From Maribacter polysiphoniae (GTDB lineage Bacteria > Bacteroidota > Bacteroidia > Flavobacteriales > Flavobacteriaceae): 64,000 bases of DNA. The notes beneath the pieces are model-generated. The model was not told where the DNA came from and made no database searches. It saw only the letters and a list, made by a program, of their open reading frames with translations. This document shows positions 8,416 to 18,090 of this stretch, piece by piece. Each line of letters starts with the position of its first letter. Positions within the stretch are counted from its first letter, which is position 1. The position numbers and the translations under genes were made by a program. The stretch covers positions 64,566-128,565 of the forward strand of contig NZ_QGGQ01000008.1 of NCBI RefSeq assembly GCF_003148665.1, read 5' to 3'.

Positions 8416-9501
8416 TTAAAGATCGAACCGAAGGCCAAGGGAGATGTTATGCTGATCCACCAAGGCATCCTTAAAGATGGGATTAAGATCATATTTGGCA
8501 TATAATAATACCCCTTCTACCCCAACATAAGCACTTAAACCGTATACAAGTTCATTGGTATTGTACCCTCTTTTAAGTTTATCCTTCACATGATCTCCAT
8601 TGCGATTATATTTCAATTTTTGACGGGTTCCCAAATTAAACCCTCCATAAGCACCAATACCCAAACGGAATTGATTCCTTAAAGAATATCGAATGGTTTT
8701 ATCTGTTTTATGAAGTTTAGAAGGACCAAATTCCAAATGGACCGGAAATACCAGATTATCCATTCTCAACTTGGATTTCTTTAATTCGTACTCAAATTCC
8801 TGTAATTCAACCTGACCATTTTCAGCAACAAAATATTGATTGTCTTTAGGCTTTAGCCCGTTGAACTGAAAAGAAAATCCATAATTCAATCGTACAAAAT
8901 TGGTATTCTCAAAAATCCTGGTTCTCCAAGACCAGCCCATTTCAAAAAACCGGCTACCTCCAATCCTATAAGGTGAATCGTTTATCGACTGCCCATCGAT
9001 CAGGGCATTGTTGAGACCAATTGCCAACACAAAATCAGAATAGGTTCGCCTATCATATTTCAATTCTTTTTTCTTTCGTCTTAGCTTCTCCCAATTAAAG
9101 GAAGACCCATCTCCCCTTGTCAGGTCCAATCTTATTGCCAAACCTGTATTCCCTGTACTATCAATGGTTTCAGCCTCTAGAACATCCCCATCATTTCGCT
9201 CCAATAGGAGAATTTCGTTATCCACGATCGCCATCCGGTTTTCTATATTCAAGGCTCTCTTTTTGGCTGCGGATTCCTTAAGTATCCTGGCTTCTTCATC
9301 GCTTATTTGATTTTTCTCGTATCGTTTGTTGATTTCCTCAACCTCAATTTTCAATGCTTCCTTTTCCTGTTTGCCAATCAGCTCTTTTTTGGCTTTTAGC
9401 ATTTCAATCTTGTGTTGATAATCCCCATTTTCCTGAGCAGCGACTTTCTGAACTGCAAAAGCGGCAAACCACACTACTAAATAGATAATAATAACTCTCA
9501 T
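8416..9501 (-). CDS. predicted outer-membrane beta-barrel protein with N-terminal coiled coil
   Basis: A 361-residue secreted protein, last gene of a sigma factor operon. From the ATG at 9501 it has a signal peptide (MRVIIIYLVVWFAAFAVQKVAAQ). A Lys/Glu-rich segment of about 60 residues predicted to be coiled coil follows (IEMLKAKKELIGKQEKEALKIE onwards), and then a region of alternating hydrophobic strands ending in LGLRFDL. The terminal Phe-x-Leu strand is typical of beta-barrel proteins recognised by BamA. The upstream in-frame start at 9540 would put charged residues before the signal peptide and is rejected. Its specific family is not recognised; it may be the envelope component watched by the upstream regulators. 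Confidence 0.7.
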   Translation of the reverse strand: MRVIIIYLVVWFAAFAVQKVAAQENGDYQHKIEMLKAKKELIGKQEKEALKIEVEEINKRYEKNQISDEEARILKESAAKKRALNIENRMAIVDNEILLLERNDGDVLEAETIDSTGNTGLAIRLDLTRGDGSSFNWEKLRRKKKELKYDRRTYSDFVLAIGLNNALIDGQSINDSPYRIGGSRFFEMGWSWRTRIFENTNFVRLNYGFSFQFNGLKPKDNQYFVAENGQVELQEFEYELKKSKLRMDNLVFPVHLEFGPSKLHKTDKTIRYSLRNQFRLGIGAYGGFNLGTRQKLKYNRNGDHVKDKLKRGYNTNELVYGLSAYVGVEGVLLYAKYDLNPIFKDALVDQHNISLGLRFDL

Positions 9502-9585
9502 ACTGATTTTGATTTTTGGACCTTCCTCTCCTGCCCCCATGGATAGAGGGCAGGCTAAAGAAGATCGTTGATTGATTGATGAATA

Positions 9586-10326
9586 TTAATTGTTACGATC
9601 GGCGACCGCTGTTCTTACTTTAAGGAATCCTGTTTTCAAGGATTCGAAAATCTGCTCCCTGAATGTTTGGTCGAGTTCATTTTCAACCTCATCCAACAAT
9701 GCCATGGCATCGACCTTACCCCCTTTTTGAAAGATTTTATCGGCTAAGATTTCCCTTTGGGCCATCCGTAGCAAGGAATCTACCTCCGCATCCGTCACTT
9801 GAAGATCAGAACCTTCCAAAAGTCCAACCTGCGTTGCCAATTCCGCGATTTTCGCATCTATAAGTTCTTCGGTTTTTGTTTTTAATACATTCGAGTCTTC
9901 ACCGACAACTTCTTCCTTTTCAACTAAGGCGAATTGGGTTTCATCGTTAATCCTTGTTTTTGGCGGGATTGCGACAAGGGTTTTTTCTTTTTGGATTACT
10001 TCCTTTTTTACCCCAACCAACTTATCATCTTCTTTTATCGGCACCATCAGATTCTCTTCCTTTTTAGGGACATTGATTTCCTGGGGCGTTTCAACAACTT
10101 GAATTTGTGTTTCCGAAGGTGTTTGGCTTCTTTTGAAATAAAGTGTTGACATGATCAATACCCCAATAAAAACGGCCGCTACACTATACCAGATAAATGT
10201 ATTCTTTTTCTTGGGAGCAACTACTGGTAGTTGTTCCGACAAGGTATTCCACGCACTTTCTGAAGGGGTAATTTCCCTTTCTTTCAGATGCCTTTTTATG
10301 TGTTTTTCAAACTTATCGACTTCCAT
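9586..10326 (-). CDS. single-pass membrane protein, probable anti-sigma-like regulator
   Basis: A 246-residue protein whose gene overlaps the end of the sigma factor gene by 14 bp. A cytoplasmic N-terminus of about 42 residues (FEKHIKRHLKEREITPSESAWNTLSEQL) is followed by one membrane segment (about 43-63, IWYSVAAVFIGVLIMSTLYF) and a long Lys/Glu/Val-rich periplasmic part. The translational coupling and the N-in single-pass topology are those of anti-sigma factors, and the ESAWNTLSEQL stretch is common in flavobacterial proteins at this position. No zinc-anti-sigma HxxxCxxC motif is present, so the assignment rests on context. Confidence 0.65.
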   Translation of the reverse strand: MEVDKFEKHIKRHLKEREITPSESAWNTLSEQLPVVAPKKKNTFIWYSVAAVFIGVLIMSTLYFKRSQTPSETQIQVVETPQEINVPKKEENLMVPIKEDDKLVGVKKEVIQKEKTLVAIPPKTRINDETQFALVEKEEVVGEDSNVLKTKTEELIDAKIAELATQVGLLEGSDLQVTDAEVDSLLRMAQREILADKIFQKGGKVDAMALLDEVENELDQTFREQIFESLKTGFLKVRTAVADRNN

Positions 10327-10876
10327 AACCTATAATATTTTGGTGTTGCAACTGCTCCTGCAACATTTTCCGCGCCTTGAACAACTGCGATTTTGAGGTG
10401 CTTTCCGTAATCTGTAAAAGCTCAGCGATTTCCTGATGTTTGTATCCTTCCACCACATAGAGCACAAAAACCATTTTATACCCTTCCGGCAAGGCATCGA
10501 TAAGCATTTGGATATGCTCAACATCCATATCCGTGGAAATGGTATTGTTCCCAAGCTCGTTCCGCTCGTATAATTCGTCATCATACACCACAAACTGTTG
10601 CTTTCTTATATACGAAATACTTTCCCGTATCATGATCTTGCGAATCCACCCCTCAAAACTCCCTTTGAACCCGAAGGACCCCAAGTTTTTAAAAACCTTA
10701 AGAAAACCACCGATCATCACGTCTTCGGCAAAGTGCAGGTCCTTTACATATTGCCTACAGACCCCCAACATTTTCGGGGCGAACTTTTCATAAAGTCGCT
10801 TCTGCGCTTCCTGATGACCAGCAGCCGCTTTTTTTATGAGTTGTTTCTCGTTGTTATATATTGTAATGATCTTCAA
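10313..10876 (-). CDS. ECF-type RNA polymerase sigma factor
   Basis: A 187-residue sigma-70 family protein with only regions 2 and 4. Region 2 runs from about 27 to 95 (LYEKFAPKMLGVCRQYVKD, then AEDVMIGGFLKVFKNLGSF and WIRKIMIRESISYIRK). Region 4 runs from about 125 to 178 (LPEGYKMVFVLYVVEGYKHQEIAELLQITESTSKSQLFKARKML), ending in a recognition helix. It heads a three-gene operon with a membrane protein and a barrel protein, an arrangement used for envelope signalling. In Bacteroidota such factors recruit RNA polymerase to specialised promoters. No terminator separates the three genes. Confidence 0.92.
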   Translation of the reverse strand: MKIITIYNNEKQLIKKAAAGHQEAQKRLYEKFAPKMLGVCRQYVKDLHFAEDVMIGGFLKVFKNLGSFGFKGSFEGWIRKIMIRESISYIRKQQFVVYDDELYERNELGNNTISTDMDVEHIQMLIDALPEGYKMVFVLYVVEGYKHQEIAELLQITESTSKSQLFKARKMLQEQLQHQNIIGYGSR

Positions 10877-10990
10877 AATGGTTTAATTGGCTTCTATAAA
10901 GATAGACGCAATACAAGGGAAGATAGTTGCCTGGAGAATGAAAAATAAAATTATTAAAACATAATTAACTATGTATAAGCTAATTGCAGT

Positions 10991-11968
10991 TTATTTTTTT
11001 CTGTCAACAACGTAGTTGACCATAAGTTCCAAGGAGTCCCGATAATTCGTTTGAGGATAGGTTAACAGTATATCCAATGCGAGTCGTTTAAATTCGTGCA
11101 TTTTGTTTTCGGCATAATCCAATCCACCCTGGTCTTTTACGAATTGGATCACTTCCCTTACCCGCTTCTTATCACGATTGTGGTTTTTGACCGAATTGAT
11201 CAGCCATTTTTTTTCAGACTTGGAACAGGTATTGAGTACATGGATCAAAGGCAGGGTCATTTTCTGTTCTTTGATATCAATGCCCGTGGGTTTCCCAATT
11301 TGCTGATTGCCATAATCAAAAAGGTCATCCTTGATCTGAAAGGCCATTCCACAATATTCCCCAAATTTTCTGAAAGTTTCCACTTCCTCGGAATCCGGCT
11401 TTACCGAACAGGCCCCCATACTGCAACAGGCGGCGATCAAGGTTGCCGTTTTTTGGCGTATGATATCGTAATACACATCCTCAACGATATCCAGTCTCCG
11501 TGCTTTCTCTATCTGCAACAATTCGCCCTCGCTCATTTCACGTACCGCTACCGAAATAATACGGAGTAGGTCAAAATCGCCATGGTCCAGGGACAACAAC
11601 AACCCTTTTGAGAAAAGGTAATCCCCTACCAAGACCGCTATTTTGTTCTTCCATAAAGCATTTATAGAGAAAAATCCACGCCGTTTGTTACTTTCATCAA
11701 CAACATCATCGTGTACCAGACTAGCGGTATGTATGAGCTCAATAATCGAGGCCCCGCGATACGTACGTTCATTGACCTCCCCATTATTCAACAATTTGGC
11801 CGTCAAGAAAACGAACATGGGACGCATTTGCTTCCCCTTGCGGTTTACGATGTAATAGGTGATTCGATTTAACAAGGCAACCTTTGAGGACATGGATTCA
11901 CGGAACTTGTTTTCAAAAAGTTCCATTTCCAGGATAACAGGGTCTTTTATTTGAGATACTACTTTCAA
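10991..11968 (-). CDS. polyprenyl (octaprenyl-type) diphosphate synthase
   Basis: Elongates farnesyl diphosphate with isopentenyl diphosphate to the long prenyl tail of menaquinone. The 325-residue protein has the substrate-binding GKQMRP (45-50), the first Asp-rich motif HDDVVDE (DD at 87-88) and the second motif KDDLFDYG (DD at 214-215), plus the RQKTATL block near 171. The residues before the first motif (ASL) are small, which agrees with a long-chain product, but chain length cannot be settled by reading. Single gene with AT-rich spacers on both sides; about 185 bp separate it from rlmN. Confidence 0.92.
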   Translation of the reverse strand: MKVVSQIKDPVILEMELFENKFRESMSSKVALLNRITYYIVNRKGKQMRPMFVFLTAKLLNNGEVNERTYRGASIIELIHTASLVHDDVVDESNKRRGFFSINALWKNKIAVLVGDYLFSKGLLLSLDHGDFDLLRIISVAVREMSEGELLQIEKARRLDIVEDVYYDIIRQKTATLIAACCSMGACSVKPDSEEVETFRKFGEYCGMAFQIKDDLFDYGNQQIGKPTGIDIKEQKMTLPLIHVLNTCSKSEKKWLINSVKNHNRDKKRVREVIQFVKDQGGLDYAENKMHEFKRLALDILLTYPQTNYRDSLELMVNYVVDRKK

Positions 11969-12154
11969 GTAAATTTGCTTTATTGTCCCACTTGGTTAGG
12001 TGGTTAAATTTAGGGAAAATTAAAAGGATATGGCGCACGTTTTTGTGACAGGGACACTTTTAACAATAAGTACATCACAATCAATCTGTTACTGACCACA
12101 AAATTTTCGATCTTCTTTTGGCCTACGGGGTTACCCCCCTGTTGAATCCTTCCT

Positions 12155-13201
12155 CTAAATCTTATTTGCCAGTTGGCCACAGGCCGCATCAATATCCTTG
12201 CCACGGGAACGACGTACGGTAACGGTAATCCCTTTACGCTCGAGGGTTGCTACATACATCTCAATGGCCTTGTCGTTTGCTTGTTGAAATTGACCATCAT
12301 CAATAGGGTTGTACTCTATCAAATTTACCTTTGAAGGGGCAAAACGACAGAATTGGACCAAGGCGTCCGCATCTTTTTGACTATCATTTATCCCTTTCCA
12401 GACTACATATTCATAGGTGATCCTGTTTTTGGTCTTGCTGTACCAATATTGTAAGGCTTCCCTAAGATCGGCCAAATTCATGGTCGCATTGAATGGCATT
12501 ATCGAGGTGCGGATTTCATCTATGGCAGAATGTAAAGAAACGGCAAGATTGAATTTTACCTCCTCGTCAGCCATCTTCTTGATCATCTTGGGCACACCGG
12601 AAGTAGAAACAGTGATTCTTTTGGGTGACATCCCCAAACCTTCCGGGGAAGTTATCTTATCAATGGCCTTAAGCACGTTGTTGTAATTCATTAATGGCTC
12701 ACCCATTCCCATAAACACAATATTGCTTAACGGTCGGTCAAAATATAAACGACTTTCATTATCTATGGCTACAACCTGGTCATAAATCTCATCAGGGTTT
12801 AAATTCCGCATACGCTTTAATCTGGATGTGGCGCAAAACTTACAATCCAAACTACACCCGACTTGACTCGATACACAGGCCGTAGTCCTGGATTTTGTGG
12901 GAATAAGTACTGACTCTACCACCAGATCATCATGTAAACGAACCGCATTTTTTATGGTACCGTCCGAGCTACGTTGTATTTGGTCTACCTTAATGTGGTT
13001 GATCACGAAATTGGAAGTCAAAAGATCACGGGTTTCTTTCGAAATATTGGTCATGACATCAAAGGTATGTGCCGATTTTTGCCATAACCATTCATAGACT
13101 TGATTACCCCGAAACGCCTTATCGCCATTATTGACGAAAAATTCGCGCAACTGGTCCAAGGTCAATGCCCTTATATCCTTCTTTTTTACTTTCTCTTCCA
13201 T
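12155..13201 (-). CDS. rlmN: 23S rRNA adenine-C2 methyltransferase (dual-specificity RlmN)
   Basis: Radical-SAM enzyme that methylates C2 of A2503 in 23S rRNA and A37 of some tRNAs. Taking the ATG at 13201 (348 aa), the cluster-binding motif is C116-x3-C120-x2-C123 (GCSLDCKFCATS). MGMGEPLMNY follows, then the SAM-binding ITVSTSGVP. The methyl-carrying Cys lies near the C-terminus (AACGQL) with the substrate loop IEYNP before it. The longer frame to 13249 is an upstream extension without homology that would overlap the terminator hairpin of queA. The gene is monocistronic or follows queA by read-through. Confidence 0.95.
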   Translation of the reverse strand: MEEKVKKKDIRALTLDQLREFFVNNGDKAFRGNQVYEWLWQKSAHTFDVMTNISKETRDLLTSNFVINHIKVDQIQRSSDGTIKNAVRLHDDLVVESVLIPTKSRTTACVSSQVGCSLDCKFCATSRLKRMRNLNPDEIYDQVVAIDNESRLYFDRPLSNIVFMGMGEPLMNYNNVLKAIDKITSPEGLGMSPKRITVSTSGVPKMIKKMADEEVKFNLAVSLHSAIDEIRTSIMPFNATMNLADLREALQYWYSKTKNRITYEYVVWKGINDSQKDADALVQFCRFAPSKVNLIEYNPIDDGQFQQANDKAIEMYVATLERKGITVTVRRSRGKDIDAACGQLANKI

Positions 13202-13221
13202 TTGATTAAGGTAGAAAATAG

Positions 13222-13260
13222 AAAATCCCACATTCAATATACATCGCAAAGTGGGATTTT
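13222..13260 (-). terminator. probable terminator of queA
   Basis: AAAATCCCAC (13222-13231) and GTGGGATTTT (13251-13260) form a perfect 10-bp stem with a 19-base loop; on the minus strand the stem ends in TTTT then CTATTTTC. It lies 50 bp after the queA stop and 20 bp before the rlmN start. Confidence 0.6.
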
Positions 13261-13309
13261 ACTATTCGGTATCTTTTTAATTTCCGCTACTGCGGAAGTG
13301 CTCTCCTGA

Positions 13310-14359
13310 TTATAAAATCAACATGGCATCACCATAAGAATAAAACTTATAGCCTTCCATAATCGCTTCCTTATATGCCTTCTTCATTAAATCGTGACCA
13401 GCAAAAGCAGAAACCATCATCATCAATGTGGATTTTGGCAAGTGGAAATTGGTGATCATACAAGTCGCAATACTGAACTCATAGGGAGGAAAAATAAATT
13501 TGTTCGTCCAACCATTAAAGGTGTTGAGGGTATGTTCCGAAGAAACGGCACTTTCCAAACCACGCATGGCCGTAGTACCAACAGCACACACTTTTCTTTT
13601 ATTGGTTTTTGCGGTATTCACTATTTCAGTTGCTTTTTCGTCGATGATCAGCTCTTCGCTATCCATTTTATGTTTGGAAAGATCTTCAACCTCTACCGGA
13701 TTGAAAGTACCCAGACCAACATGCAAGGTAACCTCGGCAAAATCGATTCCCTTGATTTCCAATCGTTTCAAAAGGTGTTTGGAAAAATGGAGACCTGCTG
13801 TAGGTGCCGCAACGGCTCCTTCATGTTTTGCATAAATGGTTTGGTAACGGTCTTCATCCTCTGGCTCAACATCCCTTTTAATGTACTTTGGCAATGGGGT
13901 TTCACCCAATTCCCTAAGCTTTCTTCTAAAATCGGTGTAGGAACCATCATATAAAAAACGTAAAGTCCTTCCCCTAGAGGTAGTATTATCGATAACTTCC
14001 GCAACCAAACTCTCATCTTCCCCGAAATACAGTTTATTACCGATACGGATTTTACGTGCCGGATCGACCAAAACATCCCAAAGACGTTGTTCTTCGTTCA
14101 ATTCCCTTAAAAGGAATACTTCAATACGCGCACCTGTTTTCTCCTTATTACCATATAATCTTGCAGGAAAAACCTTGGTATTGTTCAATACCATTACATC
14201 CCCTTCATCAAAATAATTAATAAGGTCCTTGAACATTTTATGCTCAATTTTCCCCGTTTCCCGGTGTATGACCATTAGTTTGGATTCGTCCCTGTTTTCA
14301 GAAGGATACTCGGCCAACAATTCTTTTGGAAGTTCAAAATTAAAATGTGATAATTTCAT
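13310..14359 (-). CDS. queA: S-adenosylmethionine:tRNA ribosyltransferase-isomerase
   Basis: Transfers and isomerises the ribosyl moiety of SAM onto preQ1 in tRNA to give epoxyqueuosine. The 349-residue length is normal. Visible blocks are the N-terminal [37 protein letters not shown] near 57, [13 protein letters not shown] near 180 and HVGLGTF near 213. The C-terminal [32 protein letters not shown] is also present. A strong promoter is seen upstream (14400-14431) and a terminator downstream, so it appears to be its own transcription unit. Confidence 0.96.
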   Translation of the reverse strand: MKLSHFNFELPKELLAEYPSENRDESKLMVIHRETGKIEHKMFKDLINYFDEGDVMVLNNTKVFPARLYGNKEKTGARIEVFLLRELNEEQRLWDVLVDPARKIRIGNKLYFGEDESLVAEVIDNTTSRGRTLRFLYDGSYTDFRRKLRELGETPLPKYIKRDVEPEDEDRYQTIYAKHEGAVAAPTAGLHFSKHLLKRLEIKGIDFAEVTLHVGLGTFNPVEVEDLSKHKMDSEELIIDEKATEIVNTAKTNKRKVCAVGTTAMRGLESAVSSEHTLNTFNGWTNKFIFPPYEFSIATCMITNFHLPKSTLMMMVSAFAGHDLMKKAYKEAIMEGYKFYSYGDAMLIL

Positions 14360-14399
14360 ATAGTGTACGTATTGTTTTTTTTGGCAATTTTAGCGGCTG

Positions 14400-14431
14400 C
14401 AAATATACGACCTCGAAATAGGGGTTGTCAA
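14400..14431 (-). promoter_or_regulatory. Bacteroidota-type promoter of queA
   Basis: Minus-strand TTGACA (14431-14426) and TATATTTG (14407-14400) are 18 bp apart, a full match to the -33 TTG / -7 TAnnTTTG pattern. Transcription would start near 14393, about 34 bp before the queA ATG. This is the cleanest promoter in the window. Confidence 0.7.
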
Positions 14432-14454
14432 GTAAAACGATGATTAAATGACAA

Positions 14455-15684
14455 TTATAGTTCCCTAGCCTGAAAACCCAGTTTTTTAAGGTCTTTCCAA
14501 AAATCGGGATAGGATTTTGAAACCACTTCGGCATCATTGACCACAAAGGAGGTTTTTAGTGCCAATGGCGCAAAGGCCATTGCCATTCTATGGTCATTAT
14601 AGGTATCTACAGCTACCTCCGATATTAAATCAAAGGAAGGCTGCAACAGGAGTGCCCTATCGGTAACCTCAACTTTAGCTCCAAATTTTGACAATTCGGC
14701 CTTCATGGCCTCTAACCTGTCGGTTTCCTTGATTTTCAGGGTATGCAACCCCGTCAACTCACAGCCCATACCCAATCCCAAACAGGTAACTGCGATCGTT
14801 TGGGCTATATCGGGTGCATTTGCCAAATCGCAGGTAAAGGATTTAAGCCTATGATTCCGTACTTTTTTCAAGACAATTGAATCCACCGTAAACGTTGTTT
14901 CAACCCCGAAGTCGGTATAAATCCCGGCGAGAACACGATCACCCTGCAAACTATCGTTCTTATAAGACCCCAACTGTATTTCGGAACCCACCTTACTTAA
15001 GGCGACAATACTGTAAAAATACGAGGCTGAACTCCAATCCGACTCCACAACCAATTCTATGGGATCTACTTGCTTCATTGGGGAGACTTTTATGGTATTC
15101 CCCTCAAATGAAGTTTGCACACCTATTTGGTTTAACAACCCTAAGGTCATTTTTATATAAGGAACGGAGGTTATCTTACCGATCAACTCCATTTCCAAAC
15201 CATTTTCCAGGCTGGGGGCAATCAACAAAAGGGAAGAAATATATTGGCTGCTGATATCCGCAGGAAGACTCACCTTGCCCGCCGTCAATTTTTTACCCTG
15301 AATCCCAATCGGGGGATATCCTTCTTTTTCGAGGTATTCAATATCGGCACCAAGACTTCCCAAAGCATCGACCAAGATTTTCACCGGTCTTTCCTTCATT
15401 CGCTTGGAACCGGTCAAAACAATATTTTTGCCCTCTTGGGAAGCAAAATAACCGGTTAAAAAACGCATTGCGGTTCCTGCATGGTGTATATCGACCTCCC
15501 CCTTCTCTATAGCAAGTCCCTTTTGCATAACCTCAGCGTCGTCGGAATTGGAACGATTACGGATTGAAATATTCGGATATAAGGCCTGTAACAGCAAAGA
15601 CCTGTTCGACTCACTCTTTGAACCTGTAATCTGGATACTGGATTTTACTATATTCCCTGACGGACCAATTAGGTGTAACTTCAA
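14455..15684 (-). CDS. aroA: 3-phosphoshikimate 1-carboxyvinyltransferase (EPSP synthase)
   Basis: Joins shikimate 3-phosphate and phosphoenolpyruvate in the sixth step of the shikimate pathway. The substrate motif GSKSESNRSLLLQA is close to the N-terminus, followed by HAGTAMRFL, then KMKERP-type residues (GSKRMKERP), ADISSQYISSLLL and, near the C-terminus, KETDRLEAMKAEL and DHRMAMAFAPLAL. The open frame continues upstream to 15792, inside the MazG-like gene, but homology begins at NLKLHLIGPSG. The only start codon there is TTG at 15684, which leaves a 409-residue protein of normal length. No ATG is available, so start choice is uncertain. It follows the MazG-like gene by 37 bp. Confidence 0.9.
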   Translation of the reverse strand: MKLHLIGPSGNIVKSSIQITGSKSESNRSLLLQALYPNISIRNRSNSDDAEVMQKGLAIEKGEVDIHHAGTAMRFLTGYFASQEGKNIVLTGSKRMKERPVKILVDALGSLGADIEYLEKEGYPPIGIQGKKLTAGKVSLPADISSQYISSLLLIAPSLENGLEMELIGKITSVPYIKMTLGLLNQIGVQTSFEGNTIKVSPMKQVDPIELVVESDWSSASYFYSIVALSKVGSEIQLGSYKNDSLQGDRVLAGIYTDFGVETTFTVDSIVLKKVRNHRLKSFTCDLANAPDIAQTIAVTCLGLGMGCELTGLHTLKIKETDRLEAMKAELSKFGAKVEVTDRALLLQPSFDLISEVAVDTYNDHRMAMAFAPLALKTSFVVNDAEVVSKSYPDFWKDLKKLGFQAREL

Positions 15685-15721
15685 GTTGTATGGTTTTTTT
15701 ATAGAAGCCTCAAATATACTA

Positions 15722-16048
15722 TTATTTGAGTTTTTCGTTGTTTTGGTGCCTATCGTGGTCCCGCTTTGTCTTAATATCCATTTTTTTGTCAAAAGCAGCT
15801 TCCAAATCTATCCCCGTTTGGTTGGCCAAACACAGGACCACAAAAAGTACATCGGCCAACTCTTCCCCAAGATCCTTGTCCTTGTCCGATTCCTTTTCGC
15901 TCTGCTCGCCATACCGGCGGGCAATGATACGGGCCACCTCCCCTACTTCCTCTGTAAGTTGGGCCATATTGGTCAGTTCATTAAAATAACGAACACCATG
16001 CTCTTTGATCCAATTATCTACCTCCTGTTGTGCTTTCTGTATTCCCAT
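15722..16048 (-). CDS. MazG-like nucleotide pyrophosphohydrolase
   Basis: A 108-residue all-alpha NTP pyrophosphohydrolase of the MazG/dimeric dUTPase-like superfamily. The metal-binding residues are visible as LTEEVGEVAR (Glu pair of the first helix) and EELADVLFVVL (Glu and Asp of the second). It probably hydrolyses unwanted nucleoside triphosphates. Its first 35 bp overlap the 3' end of the preceding DUF3857 gene, so translation may be coupled. Its substrate cannot be inferred. aroA follows closely. Confidence 0.88.
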   Translation of the reverse strand: MGIQKAQQEVDNWIKEHGVRYFNELTNMAQLTEEVGEVARIIARRYGEQSEKESDKDKDLGEELADVLFVVLCLANQTGIDLEAAFDKKMDIKTKRDHDRHQNNEKLK

Positions 16049-18071
16049 TGCCTTCTTCTTTGGACAAAACTACTTTTTCTAACTGTTTTTCTATAATAGA
16101 TTTATAATAATTCTTGAGAATGGTATAGTTTTTAGCTTGGACAATAGGTACATTCATTTGTTCTTCAACATATAATTGCACGGAATTCGCGTTGGCCCCC
16201 AACTTATAGATGAAACTTGCCTGTTTTTCAGGCATTACCAATCTAATGCCCTCGGGTATATAATCGACCTGATAACCTTCAGGGATATCTATTTTAATCA
16301 TATACTTTTTTTTGACAGGATACGTGAAATCTATAGGATATACCCGTTTCTCCAACTTAAACGGATTTTCTTTCCTGGCAAACCATAATAGTGGGGAGAA
16401 ATAGATCTTATCCCCTATAAACTCAACCAGGTCATCTCCATAAAAATGAAAATTCTCCATTACGGGTTTACCTATATTGAGTTTATCCTTAATCGAATAT
16501 TCAGAAATCTCTATGCCATTATAATTTTCCTCCAACTTCCCTAGATAACTTTCTTCATCCAAGGCCTCGTAAGAATTCCTGAATATGTACGCCGCATAAT
16601 CATCTTCCAAAACCCTTCTTAACGCTCCATTCAATTCACCCGTGTCCGATAATTCGGCATCGAGCATTATCATCTCATTGGCTCCAATTTTAGGCGATAG
16701 GGAGAATTCCTTTGAAGAACCATTTTCATCTACAGCACGACCTAACCAATTTAATGCCCTAGTGGGTAACAGGTTGGGTTTTGCAAATTTATTCGTAGCA
16801 TCGAGAAGAACAATATTACCATTACTATCCAAGGAGGCCGCCACATAATTAAAACCTTCTAATGTAGGAAATAGGGGTATGCCATGGCTTCTAGTGCTGA
16901 TCAAAATAGGATTGACCTTCAATCCAGCTGCGCGAAGCATTCCTACCAAAATCAAGTTGATATCCGCTATATTACCTGTCTTTGAATCATAAGCCTTTTT
17001 TACCCCTTCATCAGAAGTATAACCATAATTTCCATTCCAGTTCATTCTGTTTTTCACATATTGGTAAATGGCTATCATTTTATCTTCATCCGTTGTCTTG
17101 CCCTGAAGCACCGTATTCAGATCATCTTTGAAGTATCTAGACGTATTCAACTGTCCGCCAAAGGTTTCAAAATCATAAATCTTCTTGACAACTTTTTCCC
17201 AATCACTGGTGTAATTCTGAATGGTTGAATTTGGGAATTTGGTATACTGTAGTTCAAATTTGATTGAGCTTCTATAATTGTTGATATTGTTGACATAGGG
17301 TTCTTCCTTCAACGCCGGAACATTATTCATTCTAATCAAAGAAACATTTTCAAAGAAGTCAACCGAAGAACTTGAAATAGAGGTCCCCATGGCATTAAAC
17401 CCTCCGCGTGAAGTCCTATTCGTCGATGTAAAACTTACACTTCCCGACCCTCTGGACTTTTGAATATCGAAAAACAAATACCCCTTGGTACGCTCATTAA
17501 ATACAAAGTACTCAGGTATGGCCACTTCTATCACTTGTTGAACAATAGGAATATCATATTGCAATAGTATTTCATCGATATTGTAGCTAAATGGTGAAGA
17601 AATCCTATATTGATATTCGATAACACTTCCTTCCTTTAAATTGGGCATGGTAAACTTTTTGCGAAGCCTATATTTATTCACTTCCTCACTAAAGACATCC
17701 CTTTTATCCAATTTGGATTTAACAATCTTACCTTTCTCTAAATTATAGGTAACCGCCTTTATTGCCCCAAGTGACTCACGATCGGAACCTGACTGATAGA
17801 GGCTCTCCGAGATTGTGCCATATTCAAAGCCTTCCGCAGAGAATATTTTTATACGTTCGTAAACACTTTTATCCACACGAAAACCAACACCCTTGACGTA
17901 ATTATATGTTATATCCACTTTCCGATAAGTGACCGCCGCCGATGCCGCCGGATCCCTTGCATATTCTTTTTGCTCCAGTTCCTCTTTGGTGATATCACCA
18001 AATTTTGGTTCCTGTGCAAAAATGTTCATTAAAAAAAGACCTGTAACTAATAAAATAAAATTGGTACGCAT
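16014..18071 (-). CDS. secreted DUF3857 protein with degenerate transglutaminase domain
   Basis: A 685-residue exported protein. It has a signal peptide (MRTNFILLVTGLFLMNIFAQ), an N-terminal DUF3857-type region of about 250 residues, a transglutaminase-like domain around 320-430 and a C-terminal beta-rich region (FTYPVKKKYMIKIDIPEGYQVDYIPEG). The transglutaminase core has lost two of its three catalytic residues: Ile368 replaces the nucleophilic Cys (GNIADIN against GDCKGLS in the neighbour), and Tyr replaces His (FNYVAASL). The Asp (LLDATN) is kept. It is therefore unlikely to be a transglutaminase or protease and may bind peptides or act as a scaffold. It lies 20 bp after its paralogue. Confidence 0.85.
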   Translation of the reverse strand: MRTNFILLVTGLFLMNIFAQEPKFGDITKEELEQKEYARDPAASAAVTYRKVDITYNYVKGVGFRVDKSVYERIKIFSAEGFEYGTISESLYQSGSDRESLGAIKAVTYNLEKGKIVKSKLDKRDVFSEEVNKYRLRKKFTMPNLKEGSVIEYQYRISSPFSYNIDEILLQYDIPIVQQVIEVAIPEYFVFNERTKGYLFFDIQKSRGSGSVSFTSTNRTSRGGFNAMGTSISSSSVDFFENVSLIRMNNVPALKEEPYVNNINNYRSSIKFELQYTKFPNSTIQNYTSDWEKVVKKIYDFETFGGQLNTSRYFKDDLNTVLQGKTTDEDKMIAIYQYVKNRMNWNGNYGYTSDEGVKKAYDSKTGNIADINLILVGMLRAAGLKVNPILISTRSHGIPLFPTLEGFNYVAASLDSNGNIVLLDATNKFAKPNLLPTRALNWLGRAVDENGSSKEFSLSPKIGANEMIMLDAELSDTGELNGALRRVLEDDYAAYIFRNSYEALDEESYLGKLEENYNGIEISEYSIKDKLNIGKPVMENFHFYGDDLVEFIGDKIYFSPLLWFARKENPFKLEKRVYPIDFTYPVKKKYMIKIDIPEGYQVDYIPEGIRLVMPEKQASFIYKLGANANSVQLYVEEQMNVPIVQAKNYTILKNYYKSIIEKQLEKVVLSKEEGNGNTESTTGGR

Positions 18072-18090
18072 AATGTAATGTGCTTAATAT

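Noticed and set aside
12010-12204. 64-residue frame overlapping the 3' end of rlmN
   Set aside because: Shadow of rlmN with no homology; the 186-bp spacer after rlmN shows no gene.
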